Assembly (NCBI GenBank): GCA_009617715.1 | Contig: VTFK01000191.1 | Span: forward strand, 1,116,001 to 1,180,000 | Source: Plectrocnemia conspersa | Taxonomy: Eukaryota > Arthropoda > Insecta > Trichoptera > Polycentropodidae | Reading direction: 5' to 3' | Length of the DNA: 64,000 nt | Part shown: positions 32,095 to 42,699 of the stretch, piece after piece | Numbering within the stretch: position 1 is the stretch's first letter | How the letters are laid out: each line of letters begins with the position of its first letter | Made by a program: the position numbers and the translations under genes | The notes under the pieces: generated by a model | The model's input: only the letters and a program-made list of their open reading frames with translations | What the model was told of the DNA's origin: nothing | Databases searched by the model: none

Positions 32095-32142
32095 GTATGT
32101 TTATTATTGCACAAATTTAAATTTGTGCAATAATAAACATAC
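32095..32142. repeat. Perfect 48-bp palindrome without loop
   Basis: 32095-32118 is the exact reverse complement of 32119-32142; the centre is AAATTTAAATTT. No spacer. Confidence 0.9.
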
Positions 32143-32942
32143 TAATTTTAAAAATTGTTATTTAAGAATAATTAATATAAAAAATGTGAAATTATATATA
32201 ATACATAGATAATAATATTAATACAATAAATTGTTTTTTTTATTATTTATTAATCTATTTTTTATACATTATTGTTAATCGTATGTGTAATTAAAAATTA
32301 AAAAATGTATGTATATTTTCCATACAAAATAAATGTATGTAAATAGTTTTAATTTTTATTTATTTTTTATTGCTTATAAAATAATTCCTATTTATTAGTT
32401 ATGCAAATTAATTAATTATATTTGGAGTATATAATATTTAAATATATTCTTGTATATTAGGTTCCGGTACACCTTCAAGAAACACGATCGCGTCCTCTTA
32501 TGATGTCCGTTAAAGCCTGAACGTATGAACTAGCTGACTTGCTCATGGTTGTCGCCATTCAGCTCCTTTCTACGTTGACATTGCATTGATCTGCTTAATG
32601 ACAGCCTCGATATGCTAGTCCACATTGTATTATTTAATTTTAATATTTAATGATTTTTTTCTTACTATGTATTATTTTTAATCTTACCTGTATTTTTTTG
32701 TGTATTGTTTTTTGACCATCGTGACGAATTTGGATAACTTTTTCGGTTACGATGGTTTAAATTTAATTTTACTTAATTAATTCAATTTAAATAAATCAAT
32801 AAATTATAGTGGTTATAACAATAAAAGTACTGTCTATATTTATTATTTTATTGCACCTTGATCACCAAATTATTAAATTCATTATAAATATTAATTTATT
32901 GTTTATAAATTTTAGATAAATTAAAATAATTTTCATCGTTGT
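32143..32942. other. AT-rich intergenic DNA, TIL C 3' flank
   Basis: A GC-richer patch at about 32460-32620 has no recognised identity. The poly(A) signal of gene C is at 32895-32900 on the minus strand. Confidence 0.35.
32895..32900 (-). promoter_or_regulatory. Candidate poly(A) signal of TIL gene C
   Basis: AATAAA on the minus strand, about 43 nt past the stop codon. Confidence 0.5.
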
Positions 32943-33275
32943 TTAACAAGCAGTTTGGAGAACACATGTTCTAGCACCGTTCCTATAATATCCTGGGTTA
33001 CAGAAACATCCTGTCACGCATTGGTTGACAGTACACGCTGGAGGGTTAGCCATATTTGCACACGTCAAAGGACACGCTGGTCCGCAAAGCAAGAATTTTT
33101 CGTTAGTAGGACAGCTGGTGAAAGAAATGCCTGTTGAAGCAATACATATTATAAAAATATTAAATTTATTAATTAGTAAAAGTTTATCATAGAATACAAT
33201 TTAAAACCCACTTTGACACATGCTTATGATAGCAATAACTGACATAAGCGTAAAAAGAGTGTATTTGGAAACCAT
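32943..33275 (-). CDS. Secreted single TIL-domain peptide C
   Basis: Minus-strand exons 33275-33212 (21 codons plus one base; donor GTGGGT) and 33130-32943 (acceptor CAACAG, stop TAA) give 83 residues, the same exon lengths (64 and 188) as gene B. The signal peptide begins MVSKYTLFTLMSVIAIISM. The mature domain begins SCPTNEKFLLCGPACP and has ten cysteines; the Cys5-Cys6 loop is TVNQ. Genes B and C are tail to tail and clearly paralogous. A protease-inhibitor role is inferred from the family. Confidence 0.92.
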
Positions 33276-33349
33276 TTTGATTATTTAAGGCTTGCTTCTT
33301 GTTCTTAGAGAATGTGTTACGGTAATGAAATCTAAAATAAATAAACTGG

Positions 33350-33357
33350 CTTTTATA
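33350..33357 (-). promoter_or_regulatory. TATA box of TIL gene C
   Basis: TATAAAAG on the minus strand, about 75 bp before the ATG at 33275. Confidence 0.65.
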
Positions 33358-34494
33358 GTAGCTAGCCATTGATAAGAATACTTAAAAATTGTATGTTTAT
33401 TTTTGATAAGGTTGTAGAAAATTCTGATGTGCTTTATTATAAAAAGATATATATAAATTATTTTACTTAATTGATTAAGTAAACATAAATAAATATGGTA
33501 ACTTAAATAATATATTAGCATTGAAAGATATGATTTTGCTTAATCTAATATGCCAATTAAAAGTTTAATGAACAGAATAATATAATTAATATAACATTTC
33601 TATTGAGACTTTATAAATATATTTTATTATTTTATTTTTCAATTAAAAGTAAAACCATTAATCTAGGTAACTGTCCAACTTTGTTATCGCAATTCCCGTA
33701 ACGCCCGGGCACATAATAAACACAAAATCGATAAGATTTTTAGGCGGCTATTGTCATTTTTAAAACGAGTATTTTTAAAAGAAGATAAGTTTATTTTAAA
33801 GTAAGTTAATTGATAAAAATGCACTCGTTTTTCCGGATTTGTAAACTTTATCTCTATATGTTTATAGAACATTGAAGTATTTGTTAATAAATAAATTAAT
33901 AATATTGTTTTTTAATTTAAGTGCATTTAATACTTTATCTACATATGAGTGCTATAATTTGTAGATTTAAATATTTATAAAAAAAGCATAGTAAATATTT
34001 TTTTAAATTAATTTTGTTTGTATTTTGCGCTGTTTTCTTTGAATACTAAAAAAATATTTTTTATATTTTTAAAAAAATGGGTTTATCGTGAAGTTAATTG
34101 CAAATATATTTATACATTTTTTCATTGAGTAATTTTATGAGTTTATTATGTTTTTAAATGATTAATCGTATATTTAATTTGCTAATCTTTTGTAAAAAAT
34201 ATTAGATATTACATTTAAATTGCTGTATTTTATTAAATACAAAGTAGCAATAAAAGTATTAAGGGTCAAGTACATAATATTTTTAATTTCGCTTTTACTC
34301 TAATATTACATTTACTCTCCGTTGATATTTAACGAATAAGATCATAAAAAATAAATAATTTATTTGCGTTTTGCCTATTCAAATTTATGTTTTGATAAAA
34401 AAAAAAACAAAAGAATTAGACAAATAACTAGACACGTTCGTTGATTTGATTATTTCAAACGGTGCATAGTTACATTGTTATCAGCTGTTTTTAC
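33358..34494. other. Divergent intergenic region between TIL genes C and D
   Basis: AT-rich, with the two TATA boxes at its outer ends facing away from each other. No other gene was seen. Confidence 0.4.
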
Positions 34495-34502
34495 TATATA
34501 AA
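34495..34502 (+). promoter_or_regulatory. TATA box of TIL gene D
   Basis: TATATAAA, 77 bp before the ATG at 34572. Confidence 0.65.
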
Positions 34503-34571
34503 CGTGAGTTTTTCTTAGCTTATTATAGTTTCATCCTACTAGTTGTCGAAATACATAGCTAGAAATTTAAA

Positions 34572-35826
34572 ATGGCGTTCAAAACTGTATTTACAATCTC
34601 GACTATCTTGGCATTGCTTGCTATGATGAACTACAATCAAGGTAAATATGATTACATATTTTGCAGTATTTTTATTATTACGTATAGCGCTCAAAGTATT
34701 TTTCTTAGATTAATTTATTAGTATGCCACTGGATAATTATTTTAAAGTACAAATATGTATATAATAAATCATTTGAACAAAAATATATTAGCATTTTATA
34801 AGCTTTATCGGTTCACAGATAATATTTTTTAGATGTTATGTCGATTAATGACCGTATGTTCTTTGATTATGTGACAATTAGCATAGCATAGACTAGGTTA
34901 CATTTTTTTGGTGTCATTATAAACAACGAGGTAATGTATTTTAGTCCCTCTTTAATAATTAATATTTATATTATTCTTAAATGGGTGATATTTTTTAAAA
35001 GCAACTATTTGAAAAAAATAAAATTCATTATAAAGATTCATACGTAAATTAATATTTTTTTCTTGTGTATTATAATATATTAAAAAAGCTCTGTTTTAGA
35101 CCAAATTTTATTACAATTAAATTACTTTAACTCTTTGCTTGCCAAAGTCTGATTTTTCGCCTTATGCTACTTTTATCAATAAAGAAAGAATTGGGTATAT
35201 TTTCGTCACAACAATCACTAAATATTATGAATTTGTATAAAAAAAATCCTAAATTTAGGAATGCATTACAGAAAAAAAATACTTTAATAAGTTACGATAT
35301 TTTTTTACAAAATATGTTTTTTGAGACATTGATAAAATAATATGTTTTTTTTTCTAGCATGATTTCAAGTTTATACAACATGAAATAATGTAAAAGTTTA
35401 TAAATTAAGAAAACTTTTCGCTTTGCATTTTTTATTAGTATTATAACTTTTATATACTTCGTGAAAATTTCTCAAATTATAAGGGAAAATTTTTTTTTAG
35501 GTAATGACTTGTTGCAGGAAATTGGCGATTATATAATTTTAGGATATGCCGCAATAAAATATCACAAACATCAATCTCTTTGAGTTGTATTAGATTTGTT
35601 AGATATTAAATATAACTAATTTATATTTGGTGAAATTTCAGTTTCAGCTGTCACGTGCGCCGGTGCTAACGAAACTTTCTTAATTTGCGGATCCCAGTGC
35701 CCTTTGACCTGCAGCAACATCAACGCTCCTCCAGCTTGCTCCAATCGCTGCGTTTCTGGATGCTACTGCAACAAAGGATTCTATCGCAATAACGCAAGAA
35801 ATTGTGTCCTTGCCGCAAATTGCTAA
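34572..35826 (+). CDS. Secreted single TIL-domain peptide D
   Basis: Exons 34572-34641 (23 codons plus one base, donor GTAAAT) and 35642-35826 (stop TAA), separated by a 1000-nt intron, give 84 residues. An alternative in-phase acceptor six bases downstream (exon from 35648) would shorten the protein by two residues. Signal peptide MAFKTVFTISTILALLAMMN. The mature domain starts near TCAGANETFLICGSQCP and has ten cysteines; the Cys5-Cys6 loop is the shorter SNR. Exon 1 begins MAFK like gene E, only 230 bp downstream, so D and E look like a tandem duplication. AATAAA is at 35941-35946. Confidence 0.92.
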
Positions 35827-36056
35827 ACTATGACAAATTGTACCAAACATAAATTTTCTCAATATGTAAATTTTAATATTTTTTGTAGTAACTTTACATA
35901 AAGTTCAATATATATTACATTTTAAACTCACTCTGTTTGTAATAAATGCTTGATTAAAAACCTGATATTGCAACGTTCGATAGTGTTTATCTGTGAGTAT
36001 ATATTGCGAAAAGTTTGCCTCGAATACATCAAACTTTGCAAGAGAACAAGAGTAAA

Positions 36057-36971
36057 ATGGCGTTCAAGCTGCTTCCACTTTTTAGTCTAATTTTAGTTGG
36101 AATCATATTTGTTTCGTGGAGTGATGGTTAGTATATTATTTAAAATATGTTTTGGAAATGGAAATTTAAATTTAATATTTTTGTATGACTTCAAATTCAT
36201 CGTGAACTGAATATTAGATGTGACATTCACAATTTATATGACACAGAAAATTTTCAATATTCATTTACTTTTAAAAGCTAATATACTTATAGCAAAGGTA
36301 AAGTTTTATTAACAGTCAACATAGGTATCTAAATAAACTTCGTTCAATTTGGTGGTAATATATTTCTTAATAACTTATACATTCTGAAATTGTTTCCTTT
36401 TGATATTAGTTTTTACTCTGAAAGAAAAAAAAATTGTTCGTCTAAGAAGTAAATTGTTACACCATATACGTATGTATATCATTTTCGCTTAATCAATATA
36501 CTTTTATTTTATTTAAGGAATCGCAATATTACCCACATGTCCGATGTTTGAGAAATACAAATTATGCGGATCCTTGCCCCATATCTTGTTCAAATATATT
36601 GACACCACAATTTTGCGGATTAGCTTGAATCAGCGGATGTTTTTGCATTCCAGGATTTTATAGAAATAGAAATGGAATATGTGTTATAGCTGCAATGTGC
36701 ACTTAGCAAGCACATTTAAATAAATATGTGCTAACCTTAAAAATAAAGTAGTTTATAATTTTATGTTTTAATAATTACAGGAATCGCTATTTTCCCCACG
36801 TGCCCCATGTTCGAGAAATACAAAATGTGCGGATCATCCTGCCCCAAGACTTGTATCAATATTTTAGCACCACAATTTTGCGGCTTTTCCTGTGTCAGTG
36901 GATGTTTTTGCATTCCAGGATTCTATAGAAACAGAAATGGAACATGTGTGATTGCTACAATGTGTACGTAG
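36057..36971 (+). CDS. Secreted single TIL-domain peptide E
   Basis: Exon 1 is 36057-36126 (ATG, 23 codons plus one base, donor GTTAGT); the intact terminal exon is 36781-36971 (acceptor ATTACAG, stop TAG), giving 86 residues. Signal peptide MAFKLLPLFSLILVGIIFVS. The mature domain starts near PTCPMFEKYKMCGSSCP and has ten cysteines; the Cys5-Cys6 loop is GFS, so Phe sits at the position used as P1 in honeybee AMCI. Between the exons lies a broken duplicate of exon 2 (36518-36706), so this transcript must skip it. AATAAA at 37089-37094. A TATATAT at 35999-36005 is a weak promoter candidate, 58 bp before the ATG. Confidence 0.88.
36518..36706 (+). pseudogene. Dead duplicate of TIL gene E terminal exon
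   Basis: Has the same acceptor phase and start (ATTTAAG then GAATCGC) as the working exon at 36781 and aligns with it throughout. Compared with that copy it lacks two bases at about 36571-36575, shifting the frame right after the second cysteine, and in the homologous frame Cys6 is replaced by TGA (36626-36628). Its natural stop TAG is at 36704-36706 and an AATAAA-bearing tail follows. The duplication therefore included exon plus 3' UTR. Confidence 0.9.
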
Positions 36972-39186
36972 TATAAAAACGCAACTAATAACGATATGCC
37001 TTATAAATAATCATAACATAGACTGCTAAGTAATTTAAAAAAATAATATAAATAGTATTCTCATCACCACGTTGTAAAATAATGTTAAAATAAAGTCAAA
37101 TAAATTATAATTTTATAATTTTTAATTTAACTTATATATTGTAAGATATGTCGGAAATGATTATTCATGATTTGTTTCGACAAATTTTGTTAGAATTACG
37201 ATATTTTTCAACGAATTGGATTCGGAAAACGTTGCTGGGAGTTTTCCTGAACATGGTCCCTAGATAAGTGAAATCCCCAGACATGTGTGTGTTGACCGAC
37301 AAATTTCCTCTTTGCGATTTTCCATTCGGAACGATGTTCGACGCGATATTTGCTCAGAGGAGTCGCGGTCTCTTTGAGAGGTCGTAAACCGTACAAGTGT
37401 ACGATAGCCCGCATAAACCATCCCGTGGCATAAACCAACATGTAAAACAAAGCAAAAGCTGTAAATAATAGAAATACGACTCATACAATACAGGAGAATG
37501 TGTAATAAAAGACAAGAAATGCAACGTACGTGTGTATTTTATATATGTGTACAAAGAATAACGTTTTTATACAAAATAATATATTATTATTTTCCTTAAT
37601 AATCTCTTAAGTATCTTGTATAATCACCTAGTGCGCAGTACCCTCAAGCATGGCTTTCTGGTCTGGTTGTCAAATAATGCAATTGACTAACTTTTAATAA
37701 AAAAAAGGTCTAAAAAGGTCTTTTTCAAATACGGAAATATAAATATTGACACTTTTTATTTTTCACCAAATTCCTACAAAGTAATCAAGGTACATGTGAA
37801 AGCACTTCTTTAAGCTGCTGGTAGGAGATATACACAATTTTGAGGTTCTGGAAGAACTAGTTTGTGCGCCACCTAATCACCAGCAATTGCATTCCTAAAT
37901 GTTGTTTGAAGTACCGCATGCAAGAACAGTATTGTACAACTTCCCAATAAGCACCGACTATTTAACCATCTGTCAAATAGTGTCGATTTGTTTTGATTGC
38001 TGTCTTACCATTATGGTACATATTTTAATTTTTTTTAAATATTCACAAAACTGCGGCTTTGCCGCATGCAAAGCCGCAGTCTTACGATTATTTGCCGCAG
38101 TTTGGGAGCCTAGTATCTGCAGTCTCTAGGGATGCTTTTAAGGGGACCGGTCGTGTTGTTTCCTATGCGGGAAATTTATATGGGTAAATTCTTTCCGTGA
38201 GGCAGGCTTTTTAATAACATTTAAAGACGCCGGAAATTTAGTTTTAAAGACAAGGGCAGAGCCCCGGCGGTGAGCCTAACTCCTACTATTGTCTTTAAAG
38301 TCGTCTTTACCGCAACACTAATGCTCGAACTGTCCAAAATTGCAATTTGAATACTTATCAAAATTCCCATTGTATTATCCCTTATCTTGCTAGGCAAAAA
38401 ATTGAGAGTGTTATTTTTTCCATCTTTGTAACGGATATCGGCCGCCACACATTATGGTGAATATTTAAATATTTAAGAAAATTATTTACATAATGGAAAA
38501 ACTTTCAGTAATTAAAATAAAATTAGGGTTCTAAAAATAAATAAACTGTTTTGTTGGGAAAATTAGTTATGTATCTTGAATATAGTTTATTTTTAAATTT
38601 ATATAGATGTAATACTTTTGAAATTTTAGCAATTTAAAAAAAATATTTACTTATAATTGGATTTTTTGTTCCTATACAATTGTTATTGTTATTTTAATTC
38701 TGTTTGTGCGAAACATGTCTGCCACTACATATTTTACCATAAATGTTCCAAATCAAGTATTGCTACATATTTAAAATAATTAAAAACTGTAAAATATTAA
38801 AATTTATTTTTTTATATTAAAGAAACTGTTGTATTTAGATTTCTTTCTATTTAACTTTAAAAAAAAATACGTAATTTATATGAAAGTTATTATTTTTGCT
38901 TTTGCAAAAAACGTGAAAATAAAGAATTTAAATTCATCAATCAGGAATAATATGTATTTATATATATTAGTAAAAGTATAAAAACCAACAAGGTTATGTT
39001 GTTTTAAGAGTACTATTTATTTTAATTTAATTTATTGAATCCTGAAAATCGACCCCCATTTTTGTGCTATCTTAATAGAATTAAAAAAATCATTAGTGCG
39101 CCGTGGAAAAAGCTTAATTAAAGAAATACAGTAATGCCCATCAAGCGAATATCGTTTACTAAACGCGTATACCTATTTCACACATC
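36972..39186. other. Intergenic DNA after the TIL cluster
   Basis: AT-rich with two GC-richer islands: 37205-37470, where a minus ORF of 80 codons has no recognised family, and about 38050-38460. A hairpin with 11-bp arms (CTGCGGCTTTG) lies at 38051-38079. None can be assigned. Confidence 0.35.
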
Positions 39187-39315
39187 CCACCGCCAGCTTC
39201 TCCACCACCGCTCGGAGAATACGTCTTGCCATTTATCGTCTGTCGCAATTGTAATTTAATCTAATAAAACTCTAACTAAATTCACCTGCGTCTCACTACG
39301 AAGTCACACATAAGC
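39187..39315. repeat. LTR-like fragment related to 50687-50815
   Basis: Shares CGCCAGCTTCTCCAC, GAGAATA, AATAAAA, ACCTGC and CGAAGTCACA in the same order with the stretch at 50687-50815. The order and the AATAAA in the middle suggest the 3' part of an LTR. No retroelement ORFs are attached and no target duplication was seen. Confidence 0.35.
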
Positions 39316-41432
39316 TACAATATTGTAACTTTTAATAATAGACACTAATAATTCGATTTTAATATGCAATTCAAAAATTCTTGTAGATGTATATAATCAA
39401 AAAATGTGGTTTCAAAAGAATGGAACAGTAAGAGCAATGACTTTAAGTGTAACTGAACCAAGAAGGTTTTAGCTACGGTTATCGTTCTACGTTTAACAAA
39501 TTTATCAGAGGCGAAATATTTCCTAGAGGGTTTATGCCAATAATCTCAAGACCATTGAGCAGCTGAGGAAGAATATTTCAGCTGAAATATAGAGGTTGAT
39601 GTAAGATGGAGACAGATGGGACTCAAAAATGTTGGTAAAACAAATTTTACATCTAGCTGAAAATTTTGATATTTTTTAACATTTGCTTGAAATGTTTTCT
39701 TGATCAATTAAATTAATTTGAAGGAATATTTATCACTGTGTACATTATAGTTGTATTAATTGCTTTAAAAGAAGTATAGTAATAGACAGTAGTGATTTTT
39801 TGAAACATAAGATCGCAAAGTGGAAATTTATCGGTCAACACATGTCTAGAGAGGATTTCTCTTATCTAGCACCGTGTTCGCCACTCTCAACGGTTTTCGA
39901 CCGCTCTCTGAAATTCGATTCGTTGTAAACGACTATAAATTTTCCAGGCTAAGCATTATCACCGAGGTCACTTTGCTTGCTCCCCCCTTGATTTTATTTT
40001 TTGCAATTTTTCCAGTTTGGTTTATTACCAATGTTTTATTCATGCTCGGGAAATACACGACCCGTCGCTGAACCGGTGAAAAGTTGGCTCGTTCGTCTTT
40101 GAAACAAAAATTGGCTACAGATTTCGAATGACTTTTTTTGTTACTATATTGTGGGTGTTTTTCTTTTTGTTGCGCTGATATCCACAATATATTTCATCCC
40201 GTTTATAAAATCGTGCTCGGCGATATGTCATTGAAAAATATTGGCGTTATTATTTATTTTTCTTAGCCTTCATGCCCGCACTATTCGAATACAAAAGTGC
40301 CATTTATAGTGTGGGTTATTTATGGTTCGGTATTAGATAACAAACATAAATATAATATGAAACAAACTGTGGTACATTTAAACATGTAATTTAATAAAAT
40401 TAATTTATTTACACTACCTAAAAAAATAAGCATAATAATATGTCTACACCTTGAATTTTGTATGACATGTGTGCTTATTATATTTGAATATATATTTATA
40501 CATAAAATCCCAGTACAGTATATTAAGAGAGATACAAAAAAATTTTGTAAGAAATGTGTACCTAAAGAAAGTGTACATATTCAGTATTTTTATTTAATAA
40601 TTACATATAATGTAATATACATATTTTTCTACACAATTGTATATTGTATTTTTATACCCTAATTTTAGGTATTGATTTTTTTAATACATGTAAATTATTT
40701 TTTATTTTGCTGAAAAATTCAGTGTGTTTTTTTTTAATTTTAAATAACATATTATCGAATAATAGCTGTTTATGTAACAATTTTAAACTAATAAAATGTA
40801 ATATTTTAAATTATAAAATAATTTGTAATGTATTTAAGATGCTTTGTTTGATACAAGATATATATTTTTAACGCCGAGTTTCTAAAAAAATAGATGTATT
40901 CTTTGATAATTGCCTAATAGTTACTTTATACTTACTTACTTGTAAATAGCTGCTAGTATAGATAAATATAATATTTTAATTTTTTGGTTTACATCGCGGG
41001 CCAAGTATATATTATGATATTGTTTGTGGTCTGGGACCGCATAAATTTGCCTGGCGGGTCCTTTGTTGCTTACCCTTGATTTTAAGTAAATCAATAACAA
41101 GTTATATCTTAATTAGGTGGCTAACTTATAAATTTATTAAGTTAATAAAATATCAGTGTAAAACTAATACGATACATGAGTAAACAAAAAATATATTTAA
41201 CTTAATCTTTCATAAATAAGTATACTAATCCAACAACAGATTTTTATAGTTCATTACGTCCTTTAAATATTAAATAAACTTTCAATATTTAAAGGACTTA
41301 AATTAAATATTTAATCAATTAAATACCATGTGATAATAACGATACATATTATATGACAAATATACATAGAATATTAAATAAATATTATGTACAGTTTAAT
41401 TTGTTTTGACAGAATATCTCATACATAGTTAT
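39316..41432. other. Intergenic DNA
   Basis: An island of GC-richer sequence at about 39820-40110 lacks an assigned function. A 14-bp-arm hairpin lies at 41258-41297. No supported gene. Confidence 0.35.
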
Positions 41433-41780
41433 CAGGGCTGTGGAGTTGGAGTCGGAGTCGGAGTTGGAGTCGTGGAGTCGTGGTGTTTTGGCCGGAGTTG
41501 GAGTCGGAGTCGGAGTCGTGAAAAACGAGCGACTCCGAGCATTTTTTAAATTATGAAATTTATGAATTTTTAATTGCGTAATAATGAATGTGTATATCGT
41601 ATGAATATTAAACGTGTAGAGAAACACCAAAAATACCTGATAAAATTAAACTTTTTTGAGTCGGAGTCGAAGTCGGAGTCGGAGTCGGAGTCGGAGTCGG
41701 AGTGGAGTCGTGTTGTTGGTAAATATCGGAATCGGAGTCGGAGTCGGAGTCGTGTTTTTTTTAACGACTCCACAGCCCTG
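41433..41780. mobile_element. hAT MITE with (GAGTCG)-rich inverted ends
   Basis: Terminal repeats CAGGGCTGTGGAGT and its inverse, flanked by the perfect 8-bp target duplication ATAGTTAT (41425-41432 and 41781-41788). Long runs of GAGTCG/GGAGTC fill both halves. ORFs here that read as Ser/Glu or Arg/Ser repeats are products of that repeat, not proteins. Confidence 0.92.
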
Positions 41781-41928
41781 ATAGTTATACAAAAACCACA
41801 ACTTCAGATTGTATATAAGTTGTTTTTAAATTTTACTTAAGCTACTACATTATATTATCCTTTAAAATACTTATTTTTTTAATAATTTATAATTAAAAAT
41901 TTGTACAAAACGTATTCTATTTTTTTAG

Positions 41929-42191
41929 AATACATTTTGAAATACAGTCTAGAGCAAATAAATATAAATTTATCTAAACAAACCAATTCGAAAATTAATG
42001 CACTTGTTGTTCCCTTAGTAACAAACAAACAGAAAAATAACAAAACACAAAATCGAATACAAGACGAGGTAGCTCAAGGGTCTGCAGCGGCTGAGATAAG
42101 GTCCAAAATTCGCCCAACGTCGGTGGTCAAAACGTTGTTAAACGAGATGCGAGTAAGAAGAGGCGCGATCACATCTGAAAAAGCTAAGTAA
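41929..42191 (+). CDS. Candidate terminal exon of an unknown gene
   Basis: A good acceptor (CTATTTTTTTAG, ending 41928) opens a frame that begins with two bases of a split codon and runs 87 codons to TAA at 42189-42191. The last 50 codons are GC-richer and of coding-like composition, charged and probably helical (QDEVAQGSAAAEIRSKIRPT, then KTLLNEMRVRRG). Overlapping AATAAA signals lie at 42377-42386, about 185 nt downstream. I do not recognise the family. Upstream exons were not found; the hAT MITE at 41433 sits in the presumed intron. It could instead be a piece of an old mobile element. Confidence 0.4.
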
Positions 42192-42699
42192 CATATTAAA
42201 TAAATCCGGAAAAACCTAAACAACAAATACAATATATCCGATAAATTTTTAGCTGCATATTTAGAATAGGTAGTATGAAAAGAGACAGAAATATTCGATT
42301 TACACTTTAAAAACATTATACAAAATACTATATTTTAAGTTATTTAATTGTTAAACTAGCTAGGATGTATTTGCCTAATAAATAAAAAGAGTCCATGTTT
42401 TTAAGTCATTTTTTGCCAAATCCGAGTAAAATATCTCGTGACCATTATTCAAACACGCATATTTTAGTCAGAATTTTAATATCTCAAATAATATTTTAAA
42501 AAAAATTATGTACTCCCAAGTTTTAGTTAATGTTTTACTATTATTTGCGTTCATTTATATTTCATTAAAACTATAAAATAATTTACATCCACAAATAATG
42601 CCCTGATTTTGTGTAAACTAAATTAGTAAAAAGCTTTTTTTTTTATATACAAAATTATATATAGGGCAAAAAAAATTCTAAGAAATTTATATTGTATTG
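42192..42699. other. AT-rich DNA, possible 3' UTR
   Basis: Possible 3' UTR of the exon at 41929-42191 up to about 42400, then low-complexity sequence. Confidence 0.35.

Noticed and set aside
37208..37554. Minus ORFs of 66-80 codons
   Set aside because: No recognised domain, no splice or promoter support; several frames are open in the same GC-richer block.
38051..38079. Hairpin CTGCGGCTTTG resembling a bacterial terminator
   Set aside because: The window is eukaryotic; there is no gene upstream and no reason to call termination.
41570..41840. ORFs rich in Ser-Glu or Arg-Ser/Leu-Arg
   Set aside because: They are translations of the GAGTCG repeat inside the hAT MITE at 41433-41780.
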